From: Rhynchopus sp. YZ270_cl-10
Lineage: Eukaryota; Euglenozoa; Diplonemea; Diplonemida; Diplonemidae
DNA length: 64,000 nucleotides
Assembly: GCA_964035575.1 (NCBI GenBank)
Contig: OZ037903.1
Coordinates: forward strand, 25,001 to 89,000
Direction of reading: 5' to 3'
Positions 1-8,421 of this stretch are shown one piece after another. The first letter of the stretch is position 1; every line of letters starts with the position of its first letter. Under the pieces are notes generated by a model, which saw nothing but the letters and a program-made list of their open reading frames with translations, searched no databases and was not told where the DNA came from. Both the position numbers and the translations under genes were made by a program.

Positions 1-445
1 GCGACCCGTGGCGTGGGTTGACCTTGTCGTCCTCCATCATGTTCTTCACGTGCTCGAGAAGGAGCTCTTCGTCTGCTGCAACTTTGCCTGCACGGGGGTT
101 CTGGGGTACCTCTGAAATGAACATTGTCGCCTTCAAAGGCTTGTATGGGAGTGTTATTTCGGCGTATGTTGACTGGCAGCGAGTCTCGATGCAGCCAAGG
201 TCGATGTGCATCCCGTCTTCAAGGATGAGCATACCGTGCCATTCCATGTTGCTTCTTGGCACAAGGTTCGGGCTGCTGTAACGGAAGTTGAACGTAAAGC
301 ACCGGTCTCCTCCGCGCACCACCTCCTGTGGTGGGTCCATATCATCCAGTTCGAAATCCTTGGACATCTGCCCGTTCTCCGGCGGGATGGGGCACCGCAC
401 TGCCAGACACCCATTGATCAGCACGCACGCAAACGGGTGCTTCAT
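1..445 (-). CDS. Unknown protein, N-terminal part (cut by window edge)
   Basis: An open frame runs from an ATG at 445-443 to the left edge of the window, 148 codons without a stop. It begins MKHPFACVLINGCLAV and is GC-rich and well mixed in composition, like the proven genes to its right. It has no low-complexity stretch, signal peptide or membrane segment in the visible part. The frame contains the run CFTFNFRYSSPNLVPR and an acidic, charged later part (about residues 120-148). I do not recognise the family. It lies on the same strand as all other genes here and is the most downstream member of the array. The 3' end is outside the window, so length and C-terminal domains are unknown. Confidence 0.6.
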   Translation of the reverse strand, partial: MKHPFACVLINGCLAVRCPIPPENGQMSKDFELDDMDPPQEVVRGGDRCFTFNFRYSSPNLVPRSNMEWHGMLILEDGMHIDLGCIETRCQSTYAEITLPYKPLKATMFISEVPQNPRAGKVAADEELLLEHVKNMMEDDKVNPRHGS

Positions 446-551
446 TGGGGAAGAAATTGTATTTTTGTGTGGAAAATCAAAAAAAGGTAAAGAGCGCTGG
501 GTGAAGTTGCGTGAGGGAATCGTGTGTGGTAGAGGAAGCAAATAAAAGAAA

Positions 552-594
552 AGGTTATAAGATGAACCTAAGCCTCTCGTGCTTAGTCACCTTA
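552..594 (+). repeat. Stem-loop unit, family 1 (AGATGAACCTAAG type)
   Basis: The core AGATGAACCTAAGCCTCTCG is followed by TGCTTAGTCACCTT, so CTAAG pairs with CTTAG around a CCTCTCGTG loop. This is the only clear copy left of 18 kb; related copies are scattered through the right half of the window, all in this orientation. Confidence 0.6.
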
Positions 595-603
595 TCACAT
601 TCG

Positions 604-939
604 TTATCGCACAGCATCAGCTGCGCTGGCTTCCACAAGTTTGTTGTCAGGGATGTCATTTCCCAGCCGGAGTTCGTAATTTTGGCACGTACGATGACGT
701 GTTCGGGCATGCATGGTGTAGCGCGGGTACGTAAAAACTGGGCGACGGTCGTAGCCTATAAGTCCGGGTGCGTGGAGCTTGTTGAGCAAGGTACGTAGTG
801 TGGAGGCCCGTTCTCTAATGTTAGAGGTTGGCCGGAGAACGTAAATCCTGTGGAAAATTTTCAAGTCAATGGCAAGCTCCACGCATGTCACAGGCAGGTT
901 GGCGGTGCTCCATTTCAGGGAGGAGGCCCATTGGAGCAT
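604..939 (-). CDS. Hypothetical protein, 111 aa, basic
   Basis: An ATG-initiated frame of 111 codons begins MLQWASSLKWSTANLPVTC. The product is rich in Arg, Thr and Leu, with a basic middle (NIRERASTLRTLLNKL) and the run GLIGYDRRPVFTYPRY. It sits between two minus-strand genes on the same strand with short spacers, as expected for the gene array. No intron with a GTATGY donor is needed. I do not recognise a family; size and basic character would fit a small mitochondrial or ribosome-associated protein, but that is a guess. The local GC content is lower than in the neighbours, so a chance frame is possible. Confidence 0.4.
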   Translation of the reverse strand: MLQWASSLKWSTANLPVTCVELAIDLKIFHRIYVLRPTSNIRERASTLRTLLNKLHAPGLIGYDRRPVFTYPRYTMHARTRHRTCQNYELRLGNDIPDNKLVEASAADAVR

Positions 940-1554
940 TTGAAAAGCATTTGAAAATAAAATCCAGAAGTACCCCCAGTTCTTAATAATCTGGTGTGTG
1001 GGTTTGTTGTTTCGCTGACCTGCGAGAAAGTCAGCCCATCTGTTCGAACCTTTTTTAAGGCTCGTATACAGTCCAGATCAGAATGAGTCGCAGTCTAACA
1101 ACTCACACCAGATAAATTTGTGCACGTTTTTTTTTTGTAGTGAACACTTTTCACACACGGACAAAGTTCACACGACCCTAGCCTGAGCTCAGATGAGTTC
1201 GGGAACAAATAAAAGCAACAAGGGTCCGCGGATCACACGAGGAGCTAGCCATTATCGTGTCCCCGAACCTAGACGAAAAAAAGGGAGAAGTGGCGAAGCA
1301 GAAGTTGGCACTGCAGAAGAACGTGGCAAGCGCATCCTTTCCCGCACAAAACCAACGTTTTTGCAGGGGTGCTGCTACATAACCACAGATTAGGGGGAAA
1401 AGACATCAACAATCCTTAGCGAAAAGGACAATTGAATATAGGAACGTTTTGTTTGAGTTTGGATTTGAAGGGTCACGCAAACGCCTCGGATACAGGCAGA
1501 ACGCTTGGTGTCATCCTTGCCGCTATCTCGAGGGAAAATGTATTACTTTGACCT
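940..1554. other. Intergenic region, about 600 bp
   Basis: No convincing gene. A 66-codon plus-strand frame at 1193-1393 is Lys/Arg/Gly-rich, opposite to the array, and I do not accept it. The stretch holds a T9 run near 1131 and otherwise unremarkable sequence between the deiodinase-like gene and the small hypothetical gene. Confidence 0.6.
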
Positions 1555-2475
1555 TCAAACAGTGGCGCTGATCTCTTCGATCGGCTTGCGGGTGATGTTA
1601 GGGATCTGCACGTCGTTCTTCGGGTAACCCACAGGCATGAGAAGGTACAGACGCTCGTTCTCAGGCCGGTCAAGCATGTCTTTGATGGACGCTTCAGCGC
1701 CCATGGGAGTTGATGTCAATGTGCAGAGACCCACGTTGTGAAGCGCAGCCTGTGTGAGGAGTACGTAAAAATGGCAACATAAATTACAACATACCTGAAA
1801 CATCCCGACCGAAATTCCGACGCTCTGCTCAGGGTAGTACACAGCAAGACGCTCGCCATCCTCAACTCTGAACGCGTGCTTGAAGACACACACCAGGTAG
1901 GGTGCCTCGTCCAGGTACGGCTTGTTCGCGTCCGTGCCGAGGTGCGAGAGGTCCTCCTTCCAGCTCTCCTTCATGCGACGTGCGTAGTTGATCGCCTCCT
2001 GGTCCTCGACAACTTGGCGGATCTGCGACTTTATTTTGGGGTCCTGCACAATGACGTAGGTCCAGGGCTGGAGGTTGGCACCCGACGGCGCCGTGCCTGC
2101 AACCTTGATACACTCCTGCACAATGGAGATCGGGAATTCCTCTGTGCTGTAGTCGCGCACAGTGCGTCTTGCGTTCAGCAGACTGTAGAAATCTGCTGCC
2201 CGCTTCTCCATCTCGGCGGGGGAGTGCTTCACGTACTTGGTGTATGGGACGAACTGTTCCGCCCCGTGAAGTGCGCGCCCGCCTTCCTTCGTGACGATCT
2301 CCGAGTCAGCCTGGTCCTGTGCAAGTTGCCAGTCCTTGTCGGTGTACTTCCCGGAGAGCGGCACCTTCTTGCCACGGCGTGCAAGGACAATTGAAACGAC
2401 AACCCAAAACACATTTGCGGCAATGAACGCACCTGCCCATTGGTAGTTCAGTGCTGTTTCTGTGTCCAGTGCCAT
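1555..2475 (-). CDS. IYD: Iodotyrosine deiodinase-like nitroreductase-fold flavoprotein, membrane-anchored
   Basis: Two exons (2475-1795 and 1749-1555) encode 291 aa; human IYD is about 289. The start MALDTETALNY is preferred because a membrane helix (about residues 13-32) follows it at once, giving the N-terminal anchor plus nitroreductase-fold layout of IYD. FMN-site signatures are visible: NARRTVRDYS (R103, R104, R107) and APSGANLQPW (129-138). The three residues that bind halotyrosine in vertebrate IYD (Glu157, Tyr161, Lys182) match E160, Y164 and K185 with identical spacing. The family reductively dehalogenates mono- and di-iodotyrosine using FMNH2. The 45-nt intron (1750-1794, GTATGT...CAG, phase 0) is a multiple of three and stop-free, so retention would add 15 residues inside the conserved GMFQ/AALHNVGL core. 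Exact substrate is inferred; a generic nitroreductase is less likely given the triad. Confidence 0.9.
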   Translation of the reverse strand: MALDTETALNYQWAGAFIAANVFWVVVSIVLARRGKKVPLSGKYTDKDWQLAQDQADSEIVTKEGGRALHGAEQFVPYTKYVKHSPAEMEKRAADFYSLLNARRTVRDYSTEEFPISIVQECIKVAGTAPSGANLQPWTYVIVQDPKIKSQIRQVVEDQEAINYARRMKESWKEDLSHLGTDANKPYLDEAPYLVCVFKHAFRVEDGERLAVYYPEQSVGISVGMFQVCCNLCCHFYVLLTQAALHNVGLCTLTSTPMGAEASIKDMLDRPENERLYLLMPVGYPKNDVQIPNITRKPIEEISATV

Positions 2476-3115
2476 TTTGAAAGCGGGTGTTGGTGGTTTA
2501 GTTTTATTCCTGTCGCCGGTGAATAGTGGTGTAAAAGTTGGAAACACGACAAGCAGAACAAACAAAATGAAACAATAGTATTTTCTTTGAACAAATTTTG
2601 AGATGAGAGATGCAGTTCCCTCCCGAAGCCTTTTCTATCTTTTAAATCTTTTTTATCGAGCTGAGGAGCTCGGGTTTTGTTTTTTGTTTGTTTTGTTTCA
2701 CATTGGTTTGCTGCACGCAACTAAAAAAAAAACTCGCCCAAAAAAAAGAACAAGTAACTGCTCGGGGAAAAAAAACGGGGTGTGCAGTAGATATGGGGGG
2801 ACGCTCCTGGAACTCACCCTACACAGCACACCCGTTTTTCTTAGCAATTAGTTGTTCTTGTCGTTGTTTTCCACACACCTTCCTAAGGTGGGGAGAAGAA
2901 AAAAGTGGGTGAAAATCGCACAAAGGTGGCAACTCGACACCACTACTTTTTCTAAAATAAAGACAAAAAAGACGACCTCTGGCTAGGGAGTTCGCTTGTT
3001 TTTTGCACTGACACTTCCAGGTAATACTTTTCTATGAACCCACCCCTTGTTTTTTTGAGACATTGTTGCGACAAAACACAACTAACTCGCTTTCGTTTAC
3101 ACACTTTTGAACTGA
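2476..3115. other. Intergenic region between RecQ and IYD-like genes
   Basis: A 640-bp stretch with no supported gene. It contains A/T homopolymers (for example near 2724 and 2770) and, read on the minus strand, a pyrimidine-containing leader ending CGACAG about 35 nt upstream of the IYD ATG. That could be the splice acceptor of the downstream gene. Confidence 0.5.
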
Positions 3116-6100
3116 TCACGGACTGGTGTGCTTGTACTGACTGAAGGGGTTTGCCCCACCCTTCTTCTCTTTCGAATCTGTTCTTCTTCTTTTTGGCGTT
3201 GGTTCCACGAAGTCATCTTCTTCTAAGAAGTTCAGCGCTCTTTGGAACTCTTCTTCGTCTCCTGGACCCACGTGCACAGGCACGTCGTCGGTTGACTCGT
3301 CGTCGGGCAGGTTCACGACGTTCATCTGAGCTGATGGTGTGGTGGCTTTCTGCTGCTGCTGCTGCAGGAAGGGGACAGGCTTCACACGCTTCTTCTGAGA
3401 CTGCAGCGGCTTGAACGGCGAAGGCGTACCCAGATCATCGTCGTGCGTCGTAGTAGGCGGTGTGCGGGCAGGCGACGTGTCGTCGATGATGTGTCCACTG
3501 GCACGCTTGCGCTTTGCCTGCTTGGTCTCCTCTTCGCGCTGCATCTCAAGGAACTCCTGATGTTCCTCCTGCGTAGCAGTGCCGCAGTCCTTCATAAGCT
3601 TCATACGCCACTCCTTCAGCTTGCAGAAGAACTCCCAACCCACCTTCGCGGCTTTTACCTTCCCCATTCCGTGCAGCGCCACAAAGGACTTCACTGTCAG
3701 CGGCTCCTTCCGTGTGACAGCCTCTTTGAGGTACTTCAGGTTATGTGTGGCGAGGACGTTCACGGGCTTCATCTTTTCACGTTCGGCGAAGTCCTGTCGC
3801 ACCTGCAGGAGCTCGTCGTTGAGAACGTCTGTCTGGTTGGTGAGGAAGCCCTCGGTGAGGTTGTCGTTCGTTGTCGCCAGCGGGACAGCACGGTTCCTTC
3901 GCTTGTTCCCACGGTTCTGCAGGAGACACTTGAAGTTCCCGCTGCGCACCTCTGCAAGCTTGTTGTGGTTACCTGTCTTGAGGTAGGCGGAGGTGTTGAA
4001 GTCGTTGACGGAGCGGATGTTCGTGCCAAATAGGTCGTTCGCCACCATCCACCAGATGATGCGGTCTGCCGTCACCTCCTTCACTTGCTTCGGGCACGCG
4101 CCGTAGTGCGGGGGTGGGTTGCGCTGGACGCGCGACTGCAGCGCACGCCCATCGGCCTTGCCGCGCCAGAGGGAGAACAGCTGGCGGTGCGTCACCTCAA
4201 ACCCGCCCAGGCCAAGGACCAACTCCGAGAGCTGCAGCACGCAGTCGGTGTAGTCCGTCTCCTGCATGTCGTAGAGCTTCATGTCACGGCAGTTCCCGCA
4301 GACCTCAGAGTTTGCTTTCTCGCAGTAGTTGTGCGGAACCTGCTCCCCAAAGTGCTCGAGAGTGTGCTTCCTCATGCACACAGTATCGTCCAGCACGTAC
4401 ATCATCACCTTCGCTAGGTTCCGCAGGTGTGACGAGTCGGAAGACCCTCTGCCCCCAGAGGCAAGCATGACGTGACGCGTCACGTCCTGCGGCACCCAGT
4501 ACAGTATACACTCGCTCTTCTCTCCGTCACGTCCAGCACGTCCGCTCTCCTGGTAGTACCCTTCAATGCTCTTCGGGAGCGCCGCGTGGATGACCCACCG
4601 CACATCAGGTTTGTTGATGCCCATCCCAAACGCGATCGTCGCGCACATCACTTTCAGCCGGTCCGAACTCCACCACTCCTGCGCCTGTTCCTTGCCCCTG
4701 GCTTCGCTGTGGTACACTCTGTTGGGAGGTGGCATTGGGACACAAATATCAAGAATAGGGAGGGAAGGCATACCCAGCTTGGATCCCCTTGCTCTTGAGC
4801 TTGTCGCACATCTTCTCGCAGTCTGCCTTGGAGAGGCAATAGACGATGCCGCAGGAGTTGCGCTTCCTGGGGTCGTTCATGATTGTCGTTGCGATGTCTT
4901 CGAATAACTACAAAGGGTGTTGAATGTATGGGTGTGTGAGAGGGTGGTGTGACATACAGAGGTCTTCTTGGACTTGGCGACCTTGTACTCGAGGTTCTTC
5001 CTGTTGAAGGAGGAACGGAAGACGATGGCACCTTGCATGCCGAGGTTGTTCGTCACGTCGTCCAACACGCCGTGCGTTGCTGTCGCTGTGAGGGTCGTGA
5101 TCGGCACGCACATGTTCCCACTGCGGAACTTTTGTTTGAGCATTTTGAGGTGCAGGTAGCTTGGGCGGAAGTCGTGTCCCCACTGCGACACACAGTGCGC
5201 CTCGTCAATGACAACACGCCTGAACAGCCCACGTGCAAAGAGCCTCTGTAACTCCTGCACAAGCTTCCCGCTCTTCGACAGGTACTCCGGCGTCGTGTAG
5301 ATGATTGGCGTCAGGATCTCCCCACGCGACCACTCATTGTAGATCATGTCCAGCTGCTGCGGGGGCGAGCCTCCTGTGAACGCTGCACAGGGGATGTTGC
5401 ACGCCAGAAGCCCTGCAAGCTGGTCTTGGATGAGCGAGAGGAGCGGTGTGATGACCACTGTGAGTGCCGCAGGGTTCGACACGATGGCGGGGAGTTGGTA
5501 GCAGAGCGACTTCCCGCCACCAGTGGGGAGCAGCACAAAGACGTCGCGGTTCGCCATGACAGCGTTGATGGTCTCGAGCTGGAGGGGTCGGAAGGCGTTT
5601 AAACCAAATGTGTTTGCCATGGTCTGCTTCAGGTTTTCCATCCAGTGGTATTCCTCGGACCGCCACCCGTGCTGCTTGAAGATGGCTTCGGGCGACTTCG
5701 CCGCACCCGAGTTGCCAGTCCACTGCGTCATGGGAACACCGCAGTCGCCTGCACCACCACCCTGCCGCCCACCTAGGATAAACCCGTCGTCCAGCGTCAC
5801 GATGCCGTCGTCCTTCTTGCCCAGGGAGATCTCCTTGAAGGTACTCGCGCTGATGCCTTCGACCTCGTCATTCGAGGGCACAGCTCCGTCGAACATGAGG
5901 GCCAGGCCATTCCCCTCGTTGTCGTGGTCGGGGGACAGCACTACGTCGTTCGCAGGTGGCGCTGGGTACCCTTGCTGGGAGGAGCCGCCGTAGCCGCCTT
6001 GGGGTTGTCCTTGGGGTTGGTACGACGGGGTTTGGGGCTGGTACCCCATCTGCGAAGAAGACTGGTAGCCCCCCTGTGGCTGCTGCGTCTGACCGTTGTT

Positions 6101-7183
6101 CCACTGCTGTGTTGGTGACGGGGTGTGTCTGTAGGGCTCCTGCACTGGGGGTAGCTGCTGTTGCTGAGGCTGCTGATACGGAACCTGGGGGTTCGCTTGA
6201 TACTGCTCAGCGTAAAGTGGGGGATTTGCGTTAGCGGGGAGCACGTTCGAGTTCCCTGACCACTGCGCAGCCGAAGCAGAGGACTGCGGTGCCTGTGGTG
6301 GGGGTGCTGTCTGCACAAAGGGCTGCGGCCTGTTCTGTGTCTGGCCCTGTGTGGGTGTGGGCGTGCTGCCGCCCCCCCGCTTCGCATTCATGAGCTTGGA
6401 CTGCAGCGTGCGGTGCTTTGCTTGAAGCGTGTCGATCTCATCCTGTAGCCTGGACAGCGTCTCCTCCTCGCCGTCATCCATCATCAGCTCATCTAACTTC
6501 TCACGCTTGTCGCGCAGACGTGTGCTCGACTCCTTCAACTCGCGCTTCAGGTCCTCCTGCGACAGCACACTCTGTTGCGAAGAGGGTTGCGGGGTAGTAT
6601 GCTCCATGTCCTGCGTCTGCATCTGTTGTGGGGGCTGAGACACAAAGGGCACCGGCACGTTCCTCTGCGCCGGTTGCTGCTGCTGTACGAACGGTTCTGG
6701 CTTTGTCCTGGCAGGCGCTGCCTGGCTGGGTGCAGGGCTGGCGTTCTGGGTGAACGGTGTGGGCTTGTTGCGTGCGGGCTGCTGCTGCTGAGGAGGAGGG
6801 GTCGGGACTCGTGCTGTCGACGTCGGAGTGGGTGCAGGTGCCTGCGAGAAGCCCGACCGCGTGAAGTAGTTTCCCTGTTGGTAGGCAGGCTGCTGCGTGG
6901 CGTTCGTCTGCTGACGTACGTCACTGTCGTCGTCGTCGCCGTGCAGGCCTAGCACAGGACCCACGATGCCCTGCACCTCGTGGCGCACTTTGTTCATCAG
7001 CCGCACGTGCACACCGTCGCCACCCACCACGCACTGCCCTCCAGCCACACGCTTCGCCAGGCCCTGTTGCACCACTGGCGCCACCTCCGGCAGCTCCACT
7101 ACCGCGGGCTGGCCCCTGTCTGAGTAGCGGAGGTGGACACCTGTGTCCACGTCTCTCATCACATCGTCTATGTTTGTGTACAT
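3116..7183 (-). CDS. BLM: RecQ-family DNA helicase, BLM/Sgs1 type
   Basis: Three exons (7183-4958, 4907-4774, 4718-3116) give about 1320 aa. Introns are 50 nt (4908-4957) and 55 nt (4719-4773), both with GTATG donors. Residues 1-520 are Gln/Pro-rich with a short acidic coil, as in the long disordered N-termini of BLM/Sgs1. The helicase core starts near 526: Walker A TGGGKS (K558), DEAH box (660-663), TATAT, GMGINKPDVRWVIH and QESGRAGRDG. Then come the Cys4 zinc site (CMRKH...C...CGNC), a winged-helix RQC region and an HRDC domain (around ATHNLKYLKEAV...LHGMGKVKAAK). The tail is acidic and basic with RRR-type nuclear signals. The family unwinds DNA 3' to 5' in end resection and double-Holliday-junction dissolution with Top3/RMI1. 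The upstream neighbour, 92 bp away, is a CtIP/Sae2 homologue. Confidence 0.95.
4719..4773 (-). other. Intron 2 of the RecQ gene
   Basis: Donor GTATGCCTTCC, acceptor CCTCCCAACAG, 55 nt, phase 2. Removing it joins KGIQAG to VYHSEAR, restoring the continuous helicase motif IV region. Confidence 0.9.
4908..4957 (-). other. Intron 1 of the RecQ gene
   Basis: Donor GTATGTCACACC, acceptor CCCTTTGTAG, 50 nt, phase 0. Splicing joins KSKKTS to LFEDIATTIM. Confidence 0.9.
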
Positions 7184-7275
7184 TCGCTTCTATCTTGGGG
7201 GTTGGGGTGTAGAGAAGGAAGCGGGCTGAAAGAAGGTGAAAGTAAATAGTCGAATGTTTGAGAAAGAGGCATGCT

Positions 7276-8190
7276 TCACACAAAGGAATCGTGGTCCCAG
7301 AACGTTGGGGGGGTTTCGGATGGTGCGCAGCAGCAGCGGTGCCGCCCGCTGGACTGCAGGTGTGCGTCGCGCAGTGCTTCCGGTGCACGCAGTGCGTCGA
7401 AGAACTCACGGCATTGTGGACAGGCGACCGCAGGCAGCACCTGCCCGTTCTCCTTGTTGCGCGAGTTCACAAAGAACTTGACCCCCGCCTCCACCGCCCC
7501 CTTCTCCGCAGAGTGCTGTAAGTGCACCACTGCATCCGGCTGTGTGGGGGCCGTGTCTGCAGACAGAATGATGACACCACCCACCACGCCCTCAACCTCT
7601 ACTTCAGATCCCTCTGCCGAGACGTTTGTGACAGAGGAGTCCTGGCTGCACGCAGGCATGCTACGTGTGTTGTGCTGTTGTGAGCAGAACAGGTCAGTCC
7701 CGTCTGCGTCGCTGTCGCCACCCCTCCGCTTGCGAACCTGTGCGGCGCGTGCATGGGCGGGTGGTGTCACGGAGAGCTGTGTGACATCGTCGTCGTCTGC
7801 GTCGCGTGTTCGTTTGCGTGGCGTGCCCTTGCGTAGTGTGCGTGGTGCTGCGGTGGGCACAGCAGGCACAGGAGCAGGCACAACAACAGGCGCAGCAGGT
7901 ACAGGAGCAGGCACAGTTGTGGACACGGGCAGTTGATGACCTGCAGCACGCTGCAGGGGTGGAGAACCGAAGGAGAGCTCGCGGGTGGCCGTGGCAGGGG
8001 TGGCAGTTGTGGTGGTGCTGGTGCTGGTGTATTTGACGCCGAGGGCGCTGAGAATGACTTGCTCGTCGTGTGCCCACTCGGTTGCGAGAGTGTCGATATG
8101 GGTGCTAAGAAGGGCAACACGCGACTGCAAGGTGTGCAGATCGTCCTTCTTTTGGAGAAGGCGCCGCACTGCTGCCTCAAGGGCGCTCAT
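7276..8190 (-). CDS. SAE2: CtIP/Sae2/Com1-like DNA end-resection factor
   Basis: A single 304-aa exon. The N-terminus (about 1-45) is a short amphipathic coil of the kind used for CtIP/Sae2 tetramerisation. Residues 50-250 are low-complexity: Thr, Pro/Ala/Val repeats, an RKGTPRKRTRD basic patch and acidic runs. The C-terminus carries the family hallmark: CPQC at 257-260, GRHR at 282-285, then PSETPPTFWDHDSF, matching the CxxC...RHR...P.TP..FW pattern of CtIP. CtIP/Sae2 activates the MRE11 nuclease to start resection of DNA breaks; long-range resection is then driven by helicases such as BLM/Sgs1, whose homologue lies 92 bp downstream on the same strand. A pyrimidine tract ending GACAG lies about 18 nt upstream of the ATG. 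I assign the family from the C-terminal motif only; the rest is too divergent to compare by eye. Confidence 0.82.
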   Translation of the reverse strand: MSALEAAVRRLLQKKDDLHTLQSRVALLSTHIDTLATEWAHDEQVILSALGVKYTSTSTTTTATPATATRELSFGSPPLQRAAGHQLPVSTTVPAPVPAAPVVVPAPVPAVPTAAPRTLRKGTPRKRTRDADDDDVTQLSVTPPAHARAAQVRKRRGGDSDADGTDLFCSQQHNTRSMPACSQDSSVTNVSAEGSEVEVEGVVGGVIILSADTAPTQPDAVVHLQHSAEKGAVEAGVKFFVNSRNKENGQVLPAVACPQCREFFDALRAPEALRDAHLQSSGRHRCCCAPSETPPTFWDHDSFV

Positions 8191-8208
8191 GTTGTGTAGT
8201 GTGCGACA

Positions 8209-8252
8209 CTGTCGGATGTGAAAAAGGGGAAAGGGGAAACGGAAAAAATAGA
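8209..8252 (-). promoter_or_regulatory. Candidate trans-splicing acceptor for the CtIP-like gene
   Basis: Read on the minus strand, a C/T-rich tract is followed by CATCCGACAG and then the ATG 18 nt later. The arrangement is that of a spliced-leader acceptor; it could also be a 5'-UTR cis-intron acceptor. Confidence 0.45.
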
Positions 8253-8421
8253 TACAACATATTTTGCAGTACTCTCGACGGTACGTAATTCAAAACTGAA
8301 CGACACATAGCAAGCTGGGGGCTGGGGGGAACAACGTCGAAAAAATGAATGTGGTTAGACTCCGGAATAAAGGCGCTGCTGAATTGCCCGCGGGGGTAGG
8401 GGGGATGTTTGTGTGGTATGC

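Noticed and set aside
1193-1393. A 66-codon plus-strand frame
   Set aside because: Short, Lys/Arg/Gly-rich, opposite to the array, no homology recognised.
3443-4033. A 196-codon plus-strand frame opposite the RecQ gene
   Set aside because: Antisense of the RQC/HRDC exon, which has clear family motifs on the other strand.
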